64,000 nucleotides of DNA, taken from contig NC_069373.1 in NCBI RefSeq assembly GCF_021730395.1, positions 50,620,501-50,684,500 on the forward strand, in the 5' to 3' direction. Both the position numbers and the translations under genes were made by a program. This stretch comes from Mercenaria mercenaria. Lineage: Eukaryota; Mollusca; Bivalvia; Venerida; Veneridae. The notes under the pieces were generated by a model, which saw only the letters and a program-made list of their open reading frames with translations, searched no databases and was not told the DNA's origin. Below are positions 38,904 to 50,802 of the stretch, piece after piece. Position 1 is the stretch's first letter. Each line of letters begins with the position of its first letter.

Positions 38904-39222
38904 TGTCACCAGTCACTTTATGTACCAGACACTTTATGTACCACTTTGACACTTAGTGTACCACCTATATATTATATAGTAATTGTATCTCATTGTGTAG
39001 CACTGTCAATATGTGATAATTACCTGTGAAAACAACTTTGATTTAATCAGCTTAAGTCCATAAAATGTTGTTAACATTCCTATGTGCATATAAATTACCT
39101 TGTCCTTATTAATTATGACAATTAACATTTAATTTAGTAAAAAAACATTTCAAGTAACATAAAATAAAACATTTTCATCAAATCAAAACAAAAATGATCA
39201 TCTACTATATATCATATATGTG
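38904..39222. mobile_element. Non-autonomous DNA element with 'tgtaccactttg' ends, shorter copy
   Basis: Begins 'gtcaccagtcactttatgta' with repeated 'ctttatgtacca' motifs, then an AT-rich body ('acctatatattatatag', 'taagtccataaaatgttg') matching 59269-59620. The right-end repeat cluster seen at 59600-59686 is missing here. Not found at the matching place in duplication copy 1 (about 28487), so it arrived after duplication or was lost there. Confidence 0.7.
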
Positions 39223-39290
39223 CAGGGCCCTCTCTACATTTTGGGGGATTGGGGCCGGGGCCCTTGGAGGGGGGAATTTCGCGTCATTTT
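39222..39290. repeat. GC-rich repeat fragment
   Basis: A short GC-rich piece with 'cagggccctctctac' and 'ggggccggggcccttgg', unlike its surroundings. It looks like the terminus of a CAGGG-type DNA element, left truncated. Confidence 0.3.
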
Positions 39291-40547
39291 CATTGCCAGA
39301 ATTATTTCCCTTTGCAAATTCAACAGACACGTGTATATGTTTGTATGTTGAACCTTAAGAAAATCAGACTTTTACATTCACAGTTTAATATACTGCCTTT
39401 GTTGTTATTATTATTTAATGCCAAAATCTGCTTCTAAATAAATGACATTGCCCTTGCGATGAGGAAAAGGAATTCTACTAAATTTATGACGTTAGGTAAG
39501 TAGATAAGACAGAATGCCAACTTTTTAATAACATATGTATCTTACTTGAACAGTTTATAAAACACTCAAATCTGACTGGTTGAATATCTGAAATCTGACT
39601 GCTTGACCATAGGATAAACTACCTAAGGGAGACAACAACAAAACAAAACCTTACTGATGACAAAGGGCTTTTGCACTATCTATGCGAGTAATTATACACT
39701 AAGTACGAAATTGACACAATAACAGTATGTGTCCCAGTAAATAAGAAAACATTAGTCAGTTGTTGAATACCAAATCAGATAGATGTCGGTCTCAAGCTGG
39801 AAAGAAATGGGTCGGGTTATAATGTGAAACAAAAACTTCTGAAATTTATCATTTAATAATAGATATAAAACAAGGACGTGTGTTCAAAGAACGTAGACCC
39901 CCTAAAACTCATGTAAGTTTTATTCAATGTTGAACTACTTCAGATCATCAATGAAAAAATTCACATAACAAAGAACGAAAACGCACACACTGATACATTA
40001 CTATCTCTTCCATCCATCTAATCCCATGCCAACACGTCTAGCGCCTACGTTCTTACCAGTCCATAACATGATATTCCACGAGATGGGCACAATAACTATT
40101 GTGACACGAATTAGCACATCAGGAATCAAGATGTACCCAGATGTCAACAGACAATAACAGCGGGCATATCGAACATAATACACCCACTCGTCTTCTTCGT
40201 TGCATTGGGACATAACAACAGGAAAAATAACAAGTGAACAGTCGTCCTAGACGTATTGAAATAAGCCAAACAGGGATAAAATATTCAAAATGAAATCGAG
40301 ACGTACAGTTGTCTAGTGAGTTTGAGTAGATTCTGCAGAAATACCCTCGACTGAACATATATCTATTTGGTATTTTCTAAGGAAGAGACAGTCCTAAAGC
40401 AAGACTGGTGGACAATTCTGGAGAATAAAAAACGTTAGACAAGCATTTAACACAACACACTCCTGTTTCCACCGATAATGACTTGTAACTAAGGCACTTT
40501 CTTGTACTTACAGCTCAAAACCTACTTTCTTCACCGCTTATATATGT

Positions 40548-41388
40548 AATAGTTATAGTATGTGTGAGAGTGTGTTACCAGGATATATCAGAGTTAGGGG
40601 TACATCGAGGGTATTTTTCCCTGTACATATCGTCGAGACCGGTAGGCCGAGACAGATATGTGCAGAGAAAAATACCGAGATGTACCCCTAGCTCTTGATA
40701 TATGCTCGTAACACACGAGCATTACATATTATAACTGTTTTATTGCATAGTTTTATCATTAAAATTTATATATTATTTTCATTTAAATTTATTATTATTT
40801 TTACTCTTTTGAGTCCCTTTCTGCGCCCCGCTGACTGAAACACTAAAACTTCTGTTTTAGAAAATGTGTTCCCAAGATAAAAGTATCCAACAGATTTCTG
40901 CATTGGTTTTCATTGGCCAAACATATTGTAAAACTTGTTGTTTAGTTTGTAAAAACAAAAAAAAAATCAAAGAAAAAGAAACATTTGAGAAATCTCAGAA
41001 TTTCATATATTTCATGTATTTCTGAATTTGGTGATGACTATAGAGTTTTTGAAATATTCTAGTTTCTTTATTCTTTCACTTTATAAATGTAGGTGTTTGT
41101 GACAATTCTTTCTCTGTGAACTGTAAATTGGAGCCAAAATCATCTTTTCTTTGAAAGGAAAAAATTATACTCCCTCAATAGAGAAAAAGTGTTGCGATAT
41201 ATATCGGAACAGTTTTACTGCGCTAATATATATCGCAACAGTTTCTTTCTAATGAAACTCTATAGAGATTTCTGTGGTTGATATATATCGTAACAATTTT
41301 GTAAAATATCAGCACAGATTTTGTAGTATTAATGTGTGTTACCATGTTTAACATACTGCAAAGATCAAAGGAAAACTGCTGCACTATG
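40548..41388. mobile_element. Copy-2-specific AT-rich insertion with long hairpin
   Basis: Sequence flanking both sides matches copy 1 around 29906-29912, where this ~840-bp block is absent. At its left end lies a near-perfect hairpin (40571-40715; ~65-base arms such as 'gttaggggtacatcgagg' and 'ccgagatgtacccctagc'). Further in are three 'atatatatcg.aaca' repeats (41190-41295). No ORF. Target duplication not resolved because the site is AT-repetitive. Confidence 0.65.
40571..40715. repeat. Long imperfect palindrome (hairpin)
   Basis: Inverted arms of about 65 bases around a short centre ('cgtcgagaccggtaggccga'), beginning 'tgtgttaccaggatatatca' and ending 'tgatatatgctcgtaacaca'. Could be a foldback MITE nested in the larger insertion. 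Confidence 0.8.
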
Positions 41389-42060
41389 CTATAATATCAT
41401 TTATATATATTAAAAGTCTGAAGAAATACATTTAATACCATTAAACAAGTAATCTTAAGGAAGACACTGATATATTCATAAATTCTAATATTGTGGTGAT
41501 TACTGTTTCCTTTGCTAGGTTTTAAAGTTCAATGTGAAATTTAATCGTCTGCTTTTACTCGTTGTTTTAATTCTTCAGGCGCACGATGTCTCCATTCAGT
41601 CCAAGAACCCTATAAAGGAAGAAATTGTACAAAATCAATTGATGAAGTGTGTTTTGCCTTTCGTCTAGATGAAAATAATAAACATACTCTTGTATAACAA
41701 CTGAACGTCTTACATTTATTAGATAGATACACGGCGTAACGTCGTGTATTTCTAAACGTGTAAATGGTAATTATTTCATTAAAACCAATGTCCAGATCAT
41801 AAATAAAAGTATTTTATTTTCTCAAAGACTGAAGACGAAATTTTAAGAAAGTAGAAATCCGAAAAACGGCTAGGACACTAAAGGTTTATACAGAGCTCCT
41901 GATTAGCCTTTAAACCGGTGCTAGGGGTCATACGTGGTGTTGCACTTCCATTACCCCTCATGAACAGACAACCAAATTCTGTTATGGGGTGGTTTGCTTG
42001 GGTGCGTTCTATGCTTCCAGAAGATCGGCCTATAGATTTCGTCACTAACATGATTTGAAA

Positions 42061-42327
42061 GTTTTTGTTTGTTTGTTTTGTGTTTTACGCCATTTTTTCA
42101 ACAGTATTTCAGTTATGTAACGGCGGGCAGTTAACCTAACCAGTGTTCCCGGAGTCTGTACCAGTATAAACCTGTTCTCAGCAAGTAACTGCCAACTTCC
42201 CCACAATGATACCAGAAACAATATGTATTTTATCAAATCGTCACGGAGATCATACGCCTCGCCCAGGGCTCGAACTCACGACCTCCGTAGATCTGCGCTC
42301 TCCCTATTGAGCTAAGCGGGCAGGCTT
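42061..42327 (-). repeat. tRNA-derived SINE (minus strand), in duplication copy 2
   Basis: Paralogous position to 30541-30827; B box and 'gcgctctccctattgagcta' head are visible in reverse. Internal small deletions distinguish it from the copy-1 SINE. Confidence 0.8.
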
Positions 42328-42911
42328 GATTTGAAAGTAGAAACAAGAAATTAGACCTAGAAAAGCGCTAACACAATAACTACAAATTCAAATAGACCTA
42401 CATAATAGACGGGTATGTCCTGTCCAAGGATATGCATAGCAGCAGCTACACAGCAGGCTGTCATGCCAGTGTTACAGGTCACTACCATTGGCGAACAGGT
42501 ATCAACGCCAGCCACATCAAATACTAGGAAAAAGGAGGCACCATGGAAGACGTGAGTATTTTGGTAAGATTACAGTTACATAAATTCATTACTGAAACTT
42601 AATCGTGTTCATTCATTCTGATGAGAGGAACAGATCATATTTACAAATAGTTAAATGAATATCGCATATACATGTGCAATTGTCAATACAGAATATATTG
42701 ATTGAAATGTGTGCCTTAACGTTAAAAGTAATAATGATATTAATATTTCAATGCTTCAAATGTTTTCACTGTCTACAATTACTGAAGCAAAACAGTGATT
42801 TCAAAGCAAAAATGTGAGTTTGTGTATCATGCATGCACTTAATCGTCTAATTATATTTCATTGTATCTTTTTCAACAATATTTTCATTCGAAATCGAAAG
42901 AGGTAAATAAA

Positions 42912-44075
42912 CAAGAGGGCCAAGATGGCTCTAGGTCGTTCACCTGAGAAACACACCATAACAGTGTAAACATGTTTGACCTAGGGATTTCATGGAAACA
43001 AATATTCTAGCCAATTTTCATTAGAATTGGACCAAAAATGTGGTCTATTGAGTTTAAACAAGTATTTTATTTGATATGACCTAGTGACCTAGTTTTTGAA
43101 GCCAGATGACCCATATTCAAATTTGACCTAGATTTCATCAAGGCAATAATTCTGATCAACGTTCATGAAGATCAATTGAAAAATACAGCCTCTATCGCAT
43201 ACACAATGTTTTTCTTTGATTTGACCTAGTGATCTACTTTTTAACCCCAGATGATCCATATTCGAATTTGACCTAGATTTTATCAAGGCAATCATTCTGA
43301 CCAAATTTTATGAAGATCAATTGAAAAATACAGCTTCTATCGCATACACAGGGTTTTTCTTTGATTTGACCTAGTGAGCTACTTTTTCACCCCAGATGAT
43401 CCATATTCGAACTTGACCTAGATTGCATCAAGGCAATTATTCTGACCAAATTTCATGAAGATCAATTGAAAAATACAGCTTCTATCGCATACACAAGGTT
43501 CTTATTTGATTTGACCTAGTGACCTAGTTGTTGACCCCAAATGACCCATATTTTATTGACCTAGATTTCATCAAGGCAATCATTCTGACTAAAGTTCACG
43601 AAGATCAATTGAAAAATACAGCCTCTATCGCATACAAAAGGTGTTTCTTTGATTTGACCTAGTGACCTAGTTTTAATCCCAGATGACCCATATTCAAACT
43701 TGACCTAGATTTTATCAAGGCAATCATTCTTGCTAAATTTCATAAAGATCAATTGAAAAATACAGCCTCTATCGCATACACAAGGTTTTTCTTTGATTTG
43801 ACCTAGTGACCTAGTTTTTAACCCCTGATAACCCATATTCAAATTCGACCTAGATTTTATCAAGGCAATCATTCTGACCAAATTTCATGAAGATCAATTG
43901 AAAAATACAGCCTCTATCGCATACAAAATGTTTTTCTTTGATTTGACCTAGTGACCTAGTTTTTGACCCCAGATAACACATTTTCGAACTTGGCCTAGAT
44001 TTCATCACGATAATCATTCTGACCAAATTTCATGTTGGTCAGTTGAAAAATACAGCCTCTATTGCATACACAAGC
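42912..44075. repeat. ~145-bp tandem repeat element, copy 2 intron
   Basis: Same element as 31421-32680, at the same intronic place, but with seven rather than eight 'caattgaaaaatacagc' units (43169, 43319, 43463, 43608, 43754, 43899, 44042). It includes a last unit ('aacttggcctagatttcatc') not seen in copy 1. Unit number has therefore changed since the duplication. Confidence 0.9.
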
Positions 44076-47000
44076 TAAATGTTGTATAAAGGCCAAAATA
44101 ATGGCAAAGACTTTAGCAATACTGAATCAAAAATATGACAACAAACAATTGAGTCCAATGTTCATTGTTGGGTTGAAACTTCAAATATTGATTCTTATGG
44201 TGCACAACGTCTTGTATGTTCCCATCATGTCAGTAGTCTAAGGGAGGTAAGACATGTAAACTACTGTGTTACTTAATGTATTTTATACAAATACTTTATT
44301 GAGACCTAGTATTTTACCAAATATTAATGTTAATGTACTGTTGAAACTCAATATCTCGAACTCGAAGACATTTTCAAGTTCCGTCCCGAAAACAGGTACA
44401 AAGAATGTCATTTTTTTTTGTCGAATTTCGGTTATCTAAAAATAAAACGCTCGATCCCTTGCAATTCGAGATACCGATTTTCAATTGTATTTTGATATAT
44501 GAATGTTTTGATTTGATTAGATGTTCGAACGGAATCGTTACCAATCAAGTTGAACACGGAATACACATGCAATCTTACAGAAGTCATTCCAACATCATAA
44601 AATGAACTGGCAAATAAAAACCTATCGACATAAAGTCAATAAACTGCCTTAAATAGATAGTTCTTAATCTCTTTTATTAGCTAACACAAAACATAAATTC
44701 TAAGTGTATGTTTAAAATTCTTACATGCCTTCAGCATCGGTGGTGATTTCATTGTTTGGTCCTCGTTAAACAAGTCCGTGTATGACACAATTTTCGAGTT
44801 TGGTATTATGCCGCCATCCATTGCAACTAAAAGTACATAATTAAAATTGAACTATGGACTGAATGAAACAAACGACGAACAGATAAATAATAAGATATAA
44901 AAATGCTAAATTCTACTGCCAAAAATGGAATTTTAATGACGAAAAAACCGCTCTGTTATTTGTGTCATATTCCAACGAAGGAACGGGTATTTTTGTAAAC
45001 GTAAACGACAGCAGTTTTTACATTCAAAGGTAACATTTCTAGAATAATTTTACTTAAAACAATGATGATCAGTGTCTTTTCTTCTTTAGAAAATATTTAA
45101 ATGTCAATCTATTCTGTAGATATATCGTTTTATTTATAGTAAAACTAAATACTTTCATTTCGTCTATATGTACAATGTGCAGTAATTAAACGCAAATTAA
45201 TGATAAATTCCCAGGATCATAGCATGTGATTATAATGTTATCTTTCTTTATGACACACGAAACCGACACTATTTTTTCTGTAAATTATTCACTATATACT
45301 AATTAAAAAAACGACGAAAGTCGGAAATATTTCTATATTTTCAACTGTTTTTGTCTCGAATACTGGCTACATTCTGTGCTATAATTAAATGAAATTTAAT
45401 CCTCGGTTTTTTTTTTATTTTGAGTTCACTTATTAAACTTAATTGAAAATAGAAGTAGGTAGATTATGCTTACGGTCTATCATTTTAGGGTCGTCTCTCA
45501 TTCTGGAATCAACTATCTGTCTGTTCTTACTCTTCGCCACATTATCAAACATATCTTCATATGAGTGCAAAAGGGTTTTATTCATGTTTATGCTAAAATT
45601 TGATCTCTGGAAAGAACAAAAACAGCTCCTCAAAATGCGAATGTTGCGCAATACCGATTCTATTCATTTTGTTCTTGTACGGCCAAAATTATGTATTTTT
45701 ATTTGATAGAATTCTTCGATTTCTTGGGCTGTGATATTCACTTTTCGTTATTTGTTACTGCTGAAATTGTGTTTTTTCAAAGTAGTAAGCATTTTATATT
45801 TATACTGTTGTACAAGTTAAAAATATATCCTTTCGCCTTTTATAGAGGAGATAATTATGATATTTTTGCAAGTGATTGATATGTAAGAAGGTCAATTAGA
45901 AAAACCCTGTAAGAGGAAGTTTTTAATTTAATTTCACAGTGGGTATGTTTTTGATATAGTTTGGTAGGAAAAATGAAAGCAGAGGTTCTATTTGGTGGAG
46001 TAAACCCCGGCGTCATTATAAGAATAAATTCATTTCTCAGCAGTGTAATTTTGATGAATTTCAGTAACAAATAAACCTAATGGGTAAGATCTCTTTAAGA
46101 AGATATATAAGAAACAAGTGACAAAAGTCCAACATGAAAAGCAACATTTAAGGATACAGCCGTCCGTACAGCACCACACATGGCAATATGGGTTATGTGT
46201 AAATTATATGCACACATCAGCTGAGTCCATGCGTAATGTATACATAAACACACACGAATACAATAATAAGAACTAAAATATAAACACGAAGAAGGAATAC
46301 AGTCGGGTACCGCTTTGAAAAGAGTGACAAAATCGTCACGGGGAACAAGTTTACCTTTTTTATTTCGACAATAAATGAGACTCTTGTGTCACCTTTTATG
46401 ATTTGAAATTAATAAAGATAATTGAGTTGTTTAGCACTGAACAGTGATTTGTAATCTAAACTGGACCTGGCTATATGAAACAAAATTGTAAATTTTTGAT
46501 AGAATATATATCAAGGAATAGGATTAGTTAGGTCTGCTTCTAAAACAGTCATAATCATGTATATGGCTTATGGATGTTTTTCTTCTAGATATGCAAAGAC
46601 AAGTTGCATGCCTACCTCAACGTCTGGTATATCGCTTGCTATTTCATATCCATTTGCTTTCCATTTTTCTAAACCACCATCCAAAATTGACACATTTTGT
46701 GCCCATATAACTGAAATATTTAAAAGGATATTACAACATTCTACACGTTTAGTAGCTAGAGCTTGGGTTTGTAAAAATATACTAATTGAAAACAAAGAAA
46801 CACTTTGCCCATTAAGTATATCAAACTTAGATAGAAGAAATTGGCTTACCCTAAATAGCCACCATGTACGAAATGCTGGCACAAGATCATCCCGGTCATA
46901 TACGATTACATGTGTATCAGGCCACACTCCCAAACTTCGCACGTACTCTGTGAAGCTGTTTGCCTCCGGTAAGTTACGGGGTATTTCAGATGTACTTTGC

Positions 47001-48024
47001 ACGCATTTATGTAGGTCGAAGAAAAGAGCAGTTGGTACATGTTCTCTGTTGAAAAAAAAAAACAACAGATAAGGCATTGGCTTTTGACATGTTTATTTCA
47101 CCGGACAGCTTTGTTTCCTGGCCAGTTTCAGTCTAAATTTAACTGGAAGGGCTACGCACCGGGTGCACTCGATTTGGTATGTTCCATTCAGCTGCCGGAG
47201 ACTGTACAAGAAGTTTGGCATTTGGCAGCTTTAAACTGAAATATGTGTAAGCTTGCTAAGAATGTCAGAACACGGTTCCTACCAAAGAAACTAACTAACT
47301 ATGACTAACTATGACGGGTTTATTAATCCTCGGCTACTCTGAAAAGACAGCTATGGTGTCAGACAAAACATTTAGTAGAAAAAAACTTTTATTCACTGGT
47401 GCACAAAGTATGAATATATTATGACAAATTATTCGTCATGTGTCACATTATGAATTATGCATATGATAATTAAGCTCCATTTCGTTTTTGTTTTATATAT
47501 TTTGTAGCTACATTTATGAAATTTAAACAAAATGTGATGCAAGCTCTGACTAGATTTCGTACCAAAATGATAATACTAATTGTAAATTATCGATTCGTTT
47601 GGAAAAATGATTGGACATTTCATAATGCCTCAACCTGATCATTTATGTTCATACATAGTTACAAGGATAAATGCACCGTTACGTCCAAGCTATATAGAAA
47701 GTCACCTCCAAAACAACAAAAAAATATTGATTAAACTTACTTTAGGTAACAATCTTTATATGTGTCAATTTGTCTGTATCTGTCGAATGTTGTATCAAGT
47801 ATTCGAAGTCTTCTGGACACGCCTTCTTTGCTCTTTAACTGATTCTGTAACCATTCTGATGACACAAGCGTTGGTTTTCCTTCCGATGCCATATCTTAAG
47901 CAATAATCCAAGGCCAATCAAAAAATGCAAATATTAAAATGCAAGCTGCATATTGATTCAATTTGTCAAATATATTACATATTTGTATTTTAATACATTT
48001 TAACGAAAAAATGATAACTACTAT

Positions 48025-48635
48025 CCCAGTAAACACTTTACGTCGTATCAATGTTGAATCTTAGACTGATTTCGGTCGCGACGTAACCAACGTCTAACCA
48101 ACGTCATATCCACGACGTCTAATAAACGTCAAATTTAGACATCAAGGAGACGCTGGATTTAGGCTGGATTTAGGCTAGATAAGAAGTCCGTTCAATATTA
48201 TTTCATGTTATACAACTAATGGGTATAATAGCAAAACTAGTATATTTTAAAGACATTTTCTTGTTTAAATGTGCTTATGTGCAAAACGGACGAAAGTATT
48301 GAATTTTATACATTTCAGGTGGATGTTTTAGCGGTGTTGAAGGATCACACAAAAATGTCCAAACTTTCATATGTCCCAATTATTGGATTATCTTTAGGAC
48401 TTATTATATTTAATGTTGCCCAAATAGGAAATAAAGACGAGAAAATGCATGTGTTGATTACTTGTTTGATCGCAAATTACGTTAAAAAATGGTCGGAGTT
48501 TGGTTACAAATAGTAGGATTTACGTTGGAAAATGGTCAAATCCCGACGTCTAAACAACGGTTTCCAAATTCAACCAAAATCCAACGTTTATCCGACGTCT
48601 ATACAACGTCTAGCCGTCGCCAAATGCTTACTTGG
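48025..48635. mobile_element. Copy-2-specific non-autonomous DNA element with 'acgtc' repeats
   Basis: Inserted 5' of exon 1 of copy 2; copy 1 (about 37813-37830) has no such block. Imperfect inverted ends CCCAGTAAACACTTT and AAATGCTTACTTGG. Both sub-ends are rich in 'aacgtctaaccaacgtc'-type repeats. AT on both sides may be the target duplication. No coding capacity. Confidence 0.7.
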
Positions 48636-49064
48636 ATGTTATGTGCAGAAACAAAATTAGATATTAGTATCGATAAAATGCAAACTTAAAAACAATGAAA
48701 ACAGAGAATCTTACCAGCTGTCATATTTTATCCAGTCTATTTCGTTAGTGGCAACAGCAAAAGAAAGTAACTGACGGAAAATTACCTCAGATATCCTTGC
48801 GAGTATGTAGACAGGTATGCATGCATCTTTTTACGTAAGCTATTTATTTTCCACAGCGGACGAACGCCACATTTGATGCACTGGAGCGTGCTGCTTCTTG
48901 TCATTTCTGTCTCTGCCATCATTAATCCAGACTTAAATATTAAATGTTATTTTAAACATTAAGGACAAGATAAGAGACTTTTATAATATGTTACTTTGGT
49001 TAAAAGTACTGTTACAAGTATTTACTTCTAGTAATGTCTATGCATATGGTCAAAATAATATTCA

Positions 49065-49333
49065 GAACCCGCCCGTTTAGCTCAATAGGGAGAGCGCAGA
49101 TATACTGATCTCAAGGTTGCGAGTTCGATCCCCGGGCGGGGCGTATTGATAAAAGACATTGTGTCTGACATCATTGGTGCTCCACCTCTGATTCATGTTG
49201 GGAAGATGGCAGTTACTTGCGGAGAACAGGTTTTTACTGGTACAGAATCCAGGAACCCCGTTTAGGTTAACTGCCCGCCGTTACATAACTGAAATACTGT
49301 TGAAAAAACGGCCCTAAACCCAAAACAAACAAA
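49065..49333 (+). repeat. tRNA-derived SINE with 14-bp target duplication
   Basis: Head 'cccgtttagctcaatagg' with a well-kept B box ('gagttcgatcc'), body and 'caaacaaacaaa' tail as in the 28041 copy. Direct repeats CAAAATAATATTCA at 49051-49064 and 49334-49347 flank it. The matching site in copy 1 (about 38200-38225) is empty. A young insertion relative to the duplication. Confidence 0.88.
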
Positions 49334-49858
49334 CAAAATAATATTCAAAACAAATTTACACATCAACGGAGAGCACTTTTCAGTTAACTGAAGTTGAAGG
49401 TCGTCGTCCATAAAACATCAATGAATGCTACCACTTGCATCAAGTTAGGCAAAATATACATTTAGTGTCTTTTATGGAAAATACTGTGAACTCATTAATA
49501 CTCGTAAGATATTATTTTTCGTAGATTTCGTGCCGGTATTCGCTAAACCGTGAAATTAAATCCCAATAAACAAATACCATTCCTATCAATTTTATCTTTA
49601 AATGCTGAATCCACGAATTTTTGTCTCCGCGGAATAAATATTTTGGCCGAAACCACGATATGTTTTTTCCATCGGAATTAAATGATTTCACAGTACCATG
49701 GTCAGCTGGAAAACAGATTTATCAGATGCCTATGCTGATAGATGTACACAGATAAAACGGAGGGTAGTTTTTATTAATTAAATAAGTACAAAAGTACATG
49801 TCTTTTCTTTTTTATATAAAGGACAATGATTGTCAATTACAACCGTATGAAATGACTT

Positions 49859-49985
49859 ACCAACTTCCGAGGTCATGCTAGGGCGATCTGTGGGCTTCCA
49901 CTTTTTCTTTTTTCTCCGAAGGCAAAATTTCAAATAAATACAGAAAGTGGTGAATTTTTTGCGAAAGTGTATACTGTTCATACCG
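49859..49985 (-). other. Candidate 5' UTR exon of sulfurtransferase copy 2
   Basis: Minus-strand 'catgacctcggaagttg|gtaagtc' is a good donor and the segment is conserved with 38445-38530. Only the donor side is supported; the upstream limit is a guess. Confidence 0.35.
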
Positions 49986-50007
49986 TTTTGCATTGCATAA
50001 AACCATA

Positions 50008-50191
50008 TGAGCCATGCCATGTGAAAACCAACATAGTGGCTTTGCGACCAGCAAGGATCCAGACCAGCCTGCGCATCCGCGCAGTCTGGTCAGGATCCAT
50101 GCTGTTCGCTAACAGTTTCTCCAATTCCAATAGGCATTAAAAGCGAACATCCATGTTGCAAACCCACTATGTTTTCTCATGGCACGGCTGA
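50008..50191. mobile_element. Foldback MITE family 'TGAGCC', copy E (right arm shortened)
   Basis: Left arm intact ('tgagccatgccatgtgaaaa'). The right arm lacks most of the 'ggatgcgcaggctgg' part and jumps to 'catgttgcaaacccac'. Confidence 0.75.
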
Positions 50192-50802
50192 AATATACTT
50201 TCAGTATTTATGACAAATATCATAGACCACCGATGTGTTAGGTTTTTAGCTTGTCTTATTTATACAACAAAAATAATTGAAGAAAAAAACAAGAGACACG
50301 TAAGAATGTGCAGGGTGATGCAATTGTTACTCCGCTGTTTCGAATGAAAATTCGAAACAATTTTCGCCATATAAAAAAAGGATCGAAACAATTTTACCCA
50401 TATGAATAAAAGTTACTCTTTGGTGGTCATTCTGCAGTGTCAAGGCCAAAATGTTATGTGAGTGCAATCTTGGAATGATAGGAGCTACAACCCTTTTATG
50501 ATTTCTTTGTACTGTTTTTGGAATTTTAATACCATTTTTTCTTGTTTTATACAAATCTTCCTCTCAGATTCAAACTATCTTTCTAATCTTGTAGATTTGT
50601 CATTTATATTCTTAGAAACATGAAAAAAATGCTTGAAAATGTATTATGATATTATAATATTATGCAAATAGTCATAATTTTTATGGACATTTGGTCACAC
50701 TTTACATGATGCCTTTACAAAGAATCTGTAATAAAGTATATTGGAGGTGACATAGATCAGGAGAATAAAACAGAGTCCATAGTGATCCGGAAACAGCTAC
50801 AT
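50192..50802. other. Non-coding stretch
   Basis: AT-rich with no recognised exon. The minus-strand frame at 50327-50554 has no similarity I recognise. Confidence 0.4.

Larger units (their letters stand above)
41541..47892 (-). pseudogene. TST: Two-domain sulfurtransferase, copy 2, with one-base deletion
   Basis: Seven exons in the same arrangement as copy 1: 47741-47892, 46850-47045, 46616-46710, 45474-45606, 44725-44826, 42402-42523, 41541-41609. Splice sites and all other exon lengths equal copy 1, and the second domain still encodes the catalytic CNTGMTACC and the end GSWTEWRHRAPEEL. Exon 3 is 95 instead of 96 bases: the T run on the + strand near 46693-46697 has four T where copy 1 has five. 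The frame then runs LYGHKMCQFWMVV and stops, about 129 residues in, losing the catalytic domain. Exon 1 begins MASEGKPTLVSSEWLQNQ and differs at about ten residues from copy 1. A sequencing error in the short T run would make this a second intact gene, so pseudogene status is provisional. Confidence 0.75.
38835..49980. repeat. Tandem segmental duplication, copy 2
   Basis: Second unit of the head-to-tail duplication. It differs from copy 1 by extra insertions (38904-39222, ~40548-41388, 48025-48635, 49065-49333) and by lacking the 34888-36089 element. Identity is uneven: exon 2 (196 bases) is identical by eye, while exons 1 and 7 differ at roughly 10% of positions. Confidence 0.92.
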
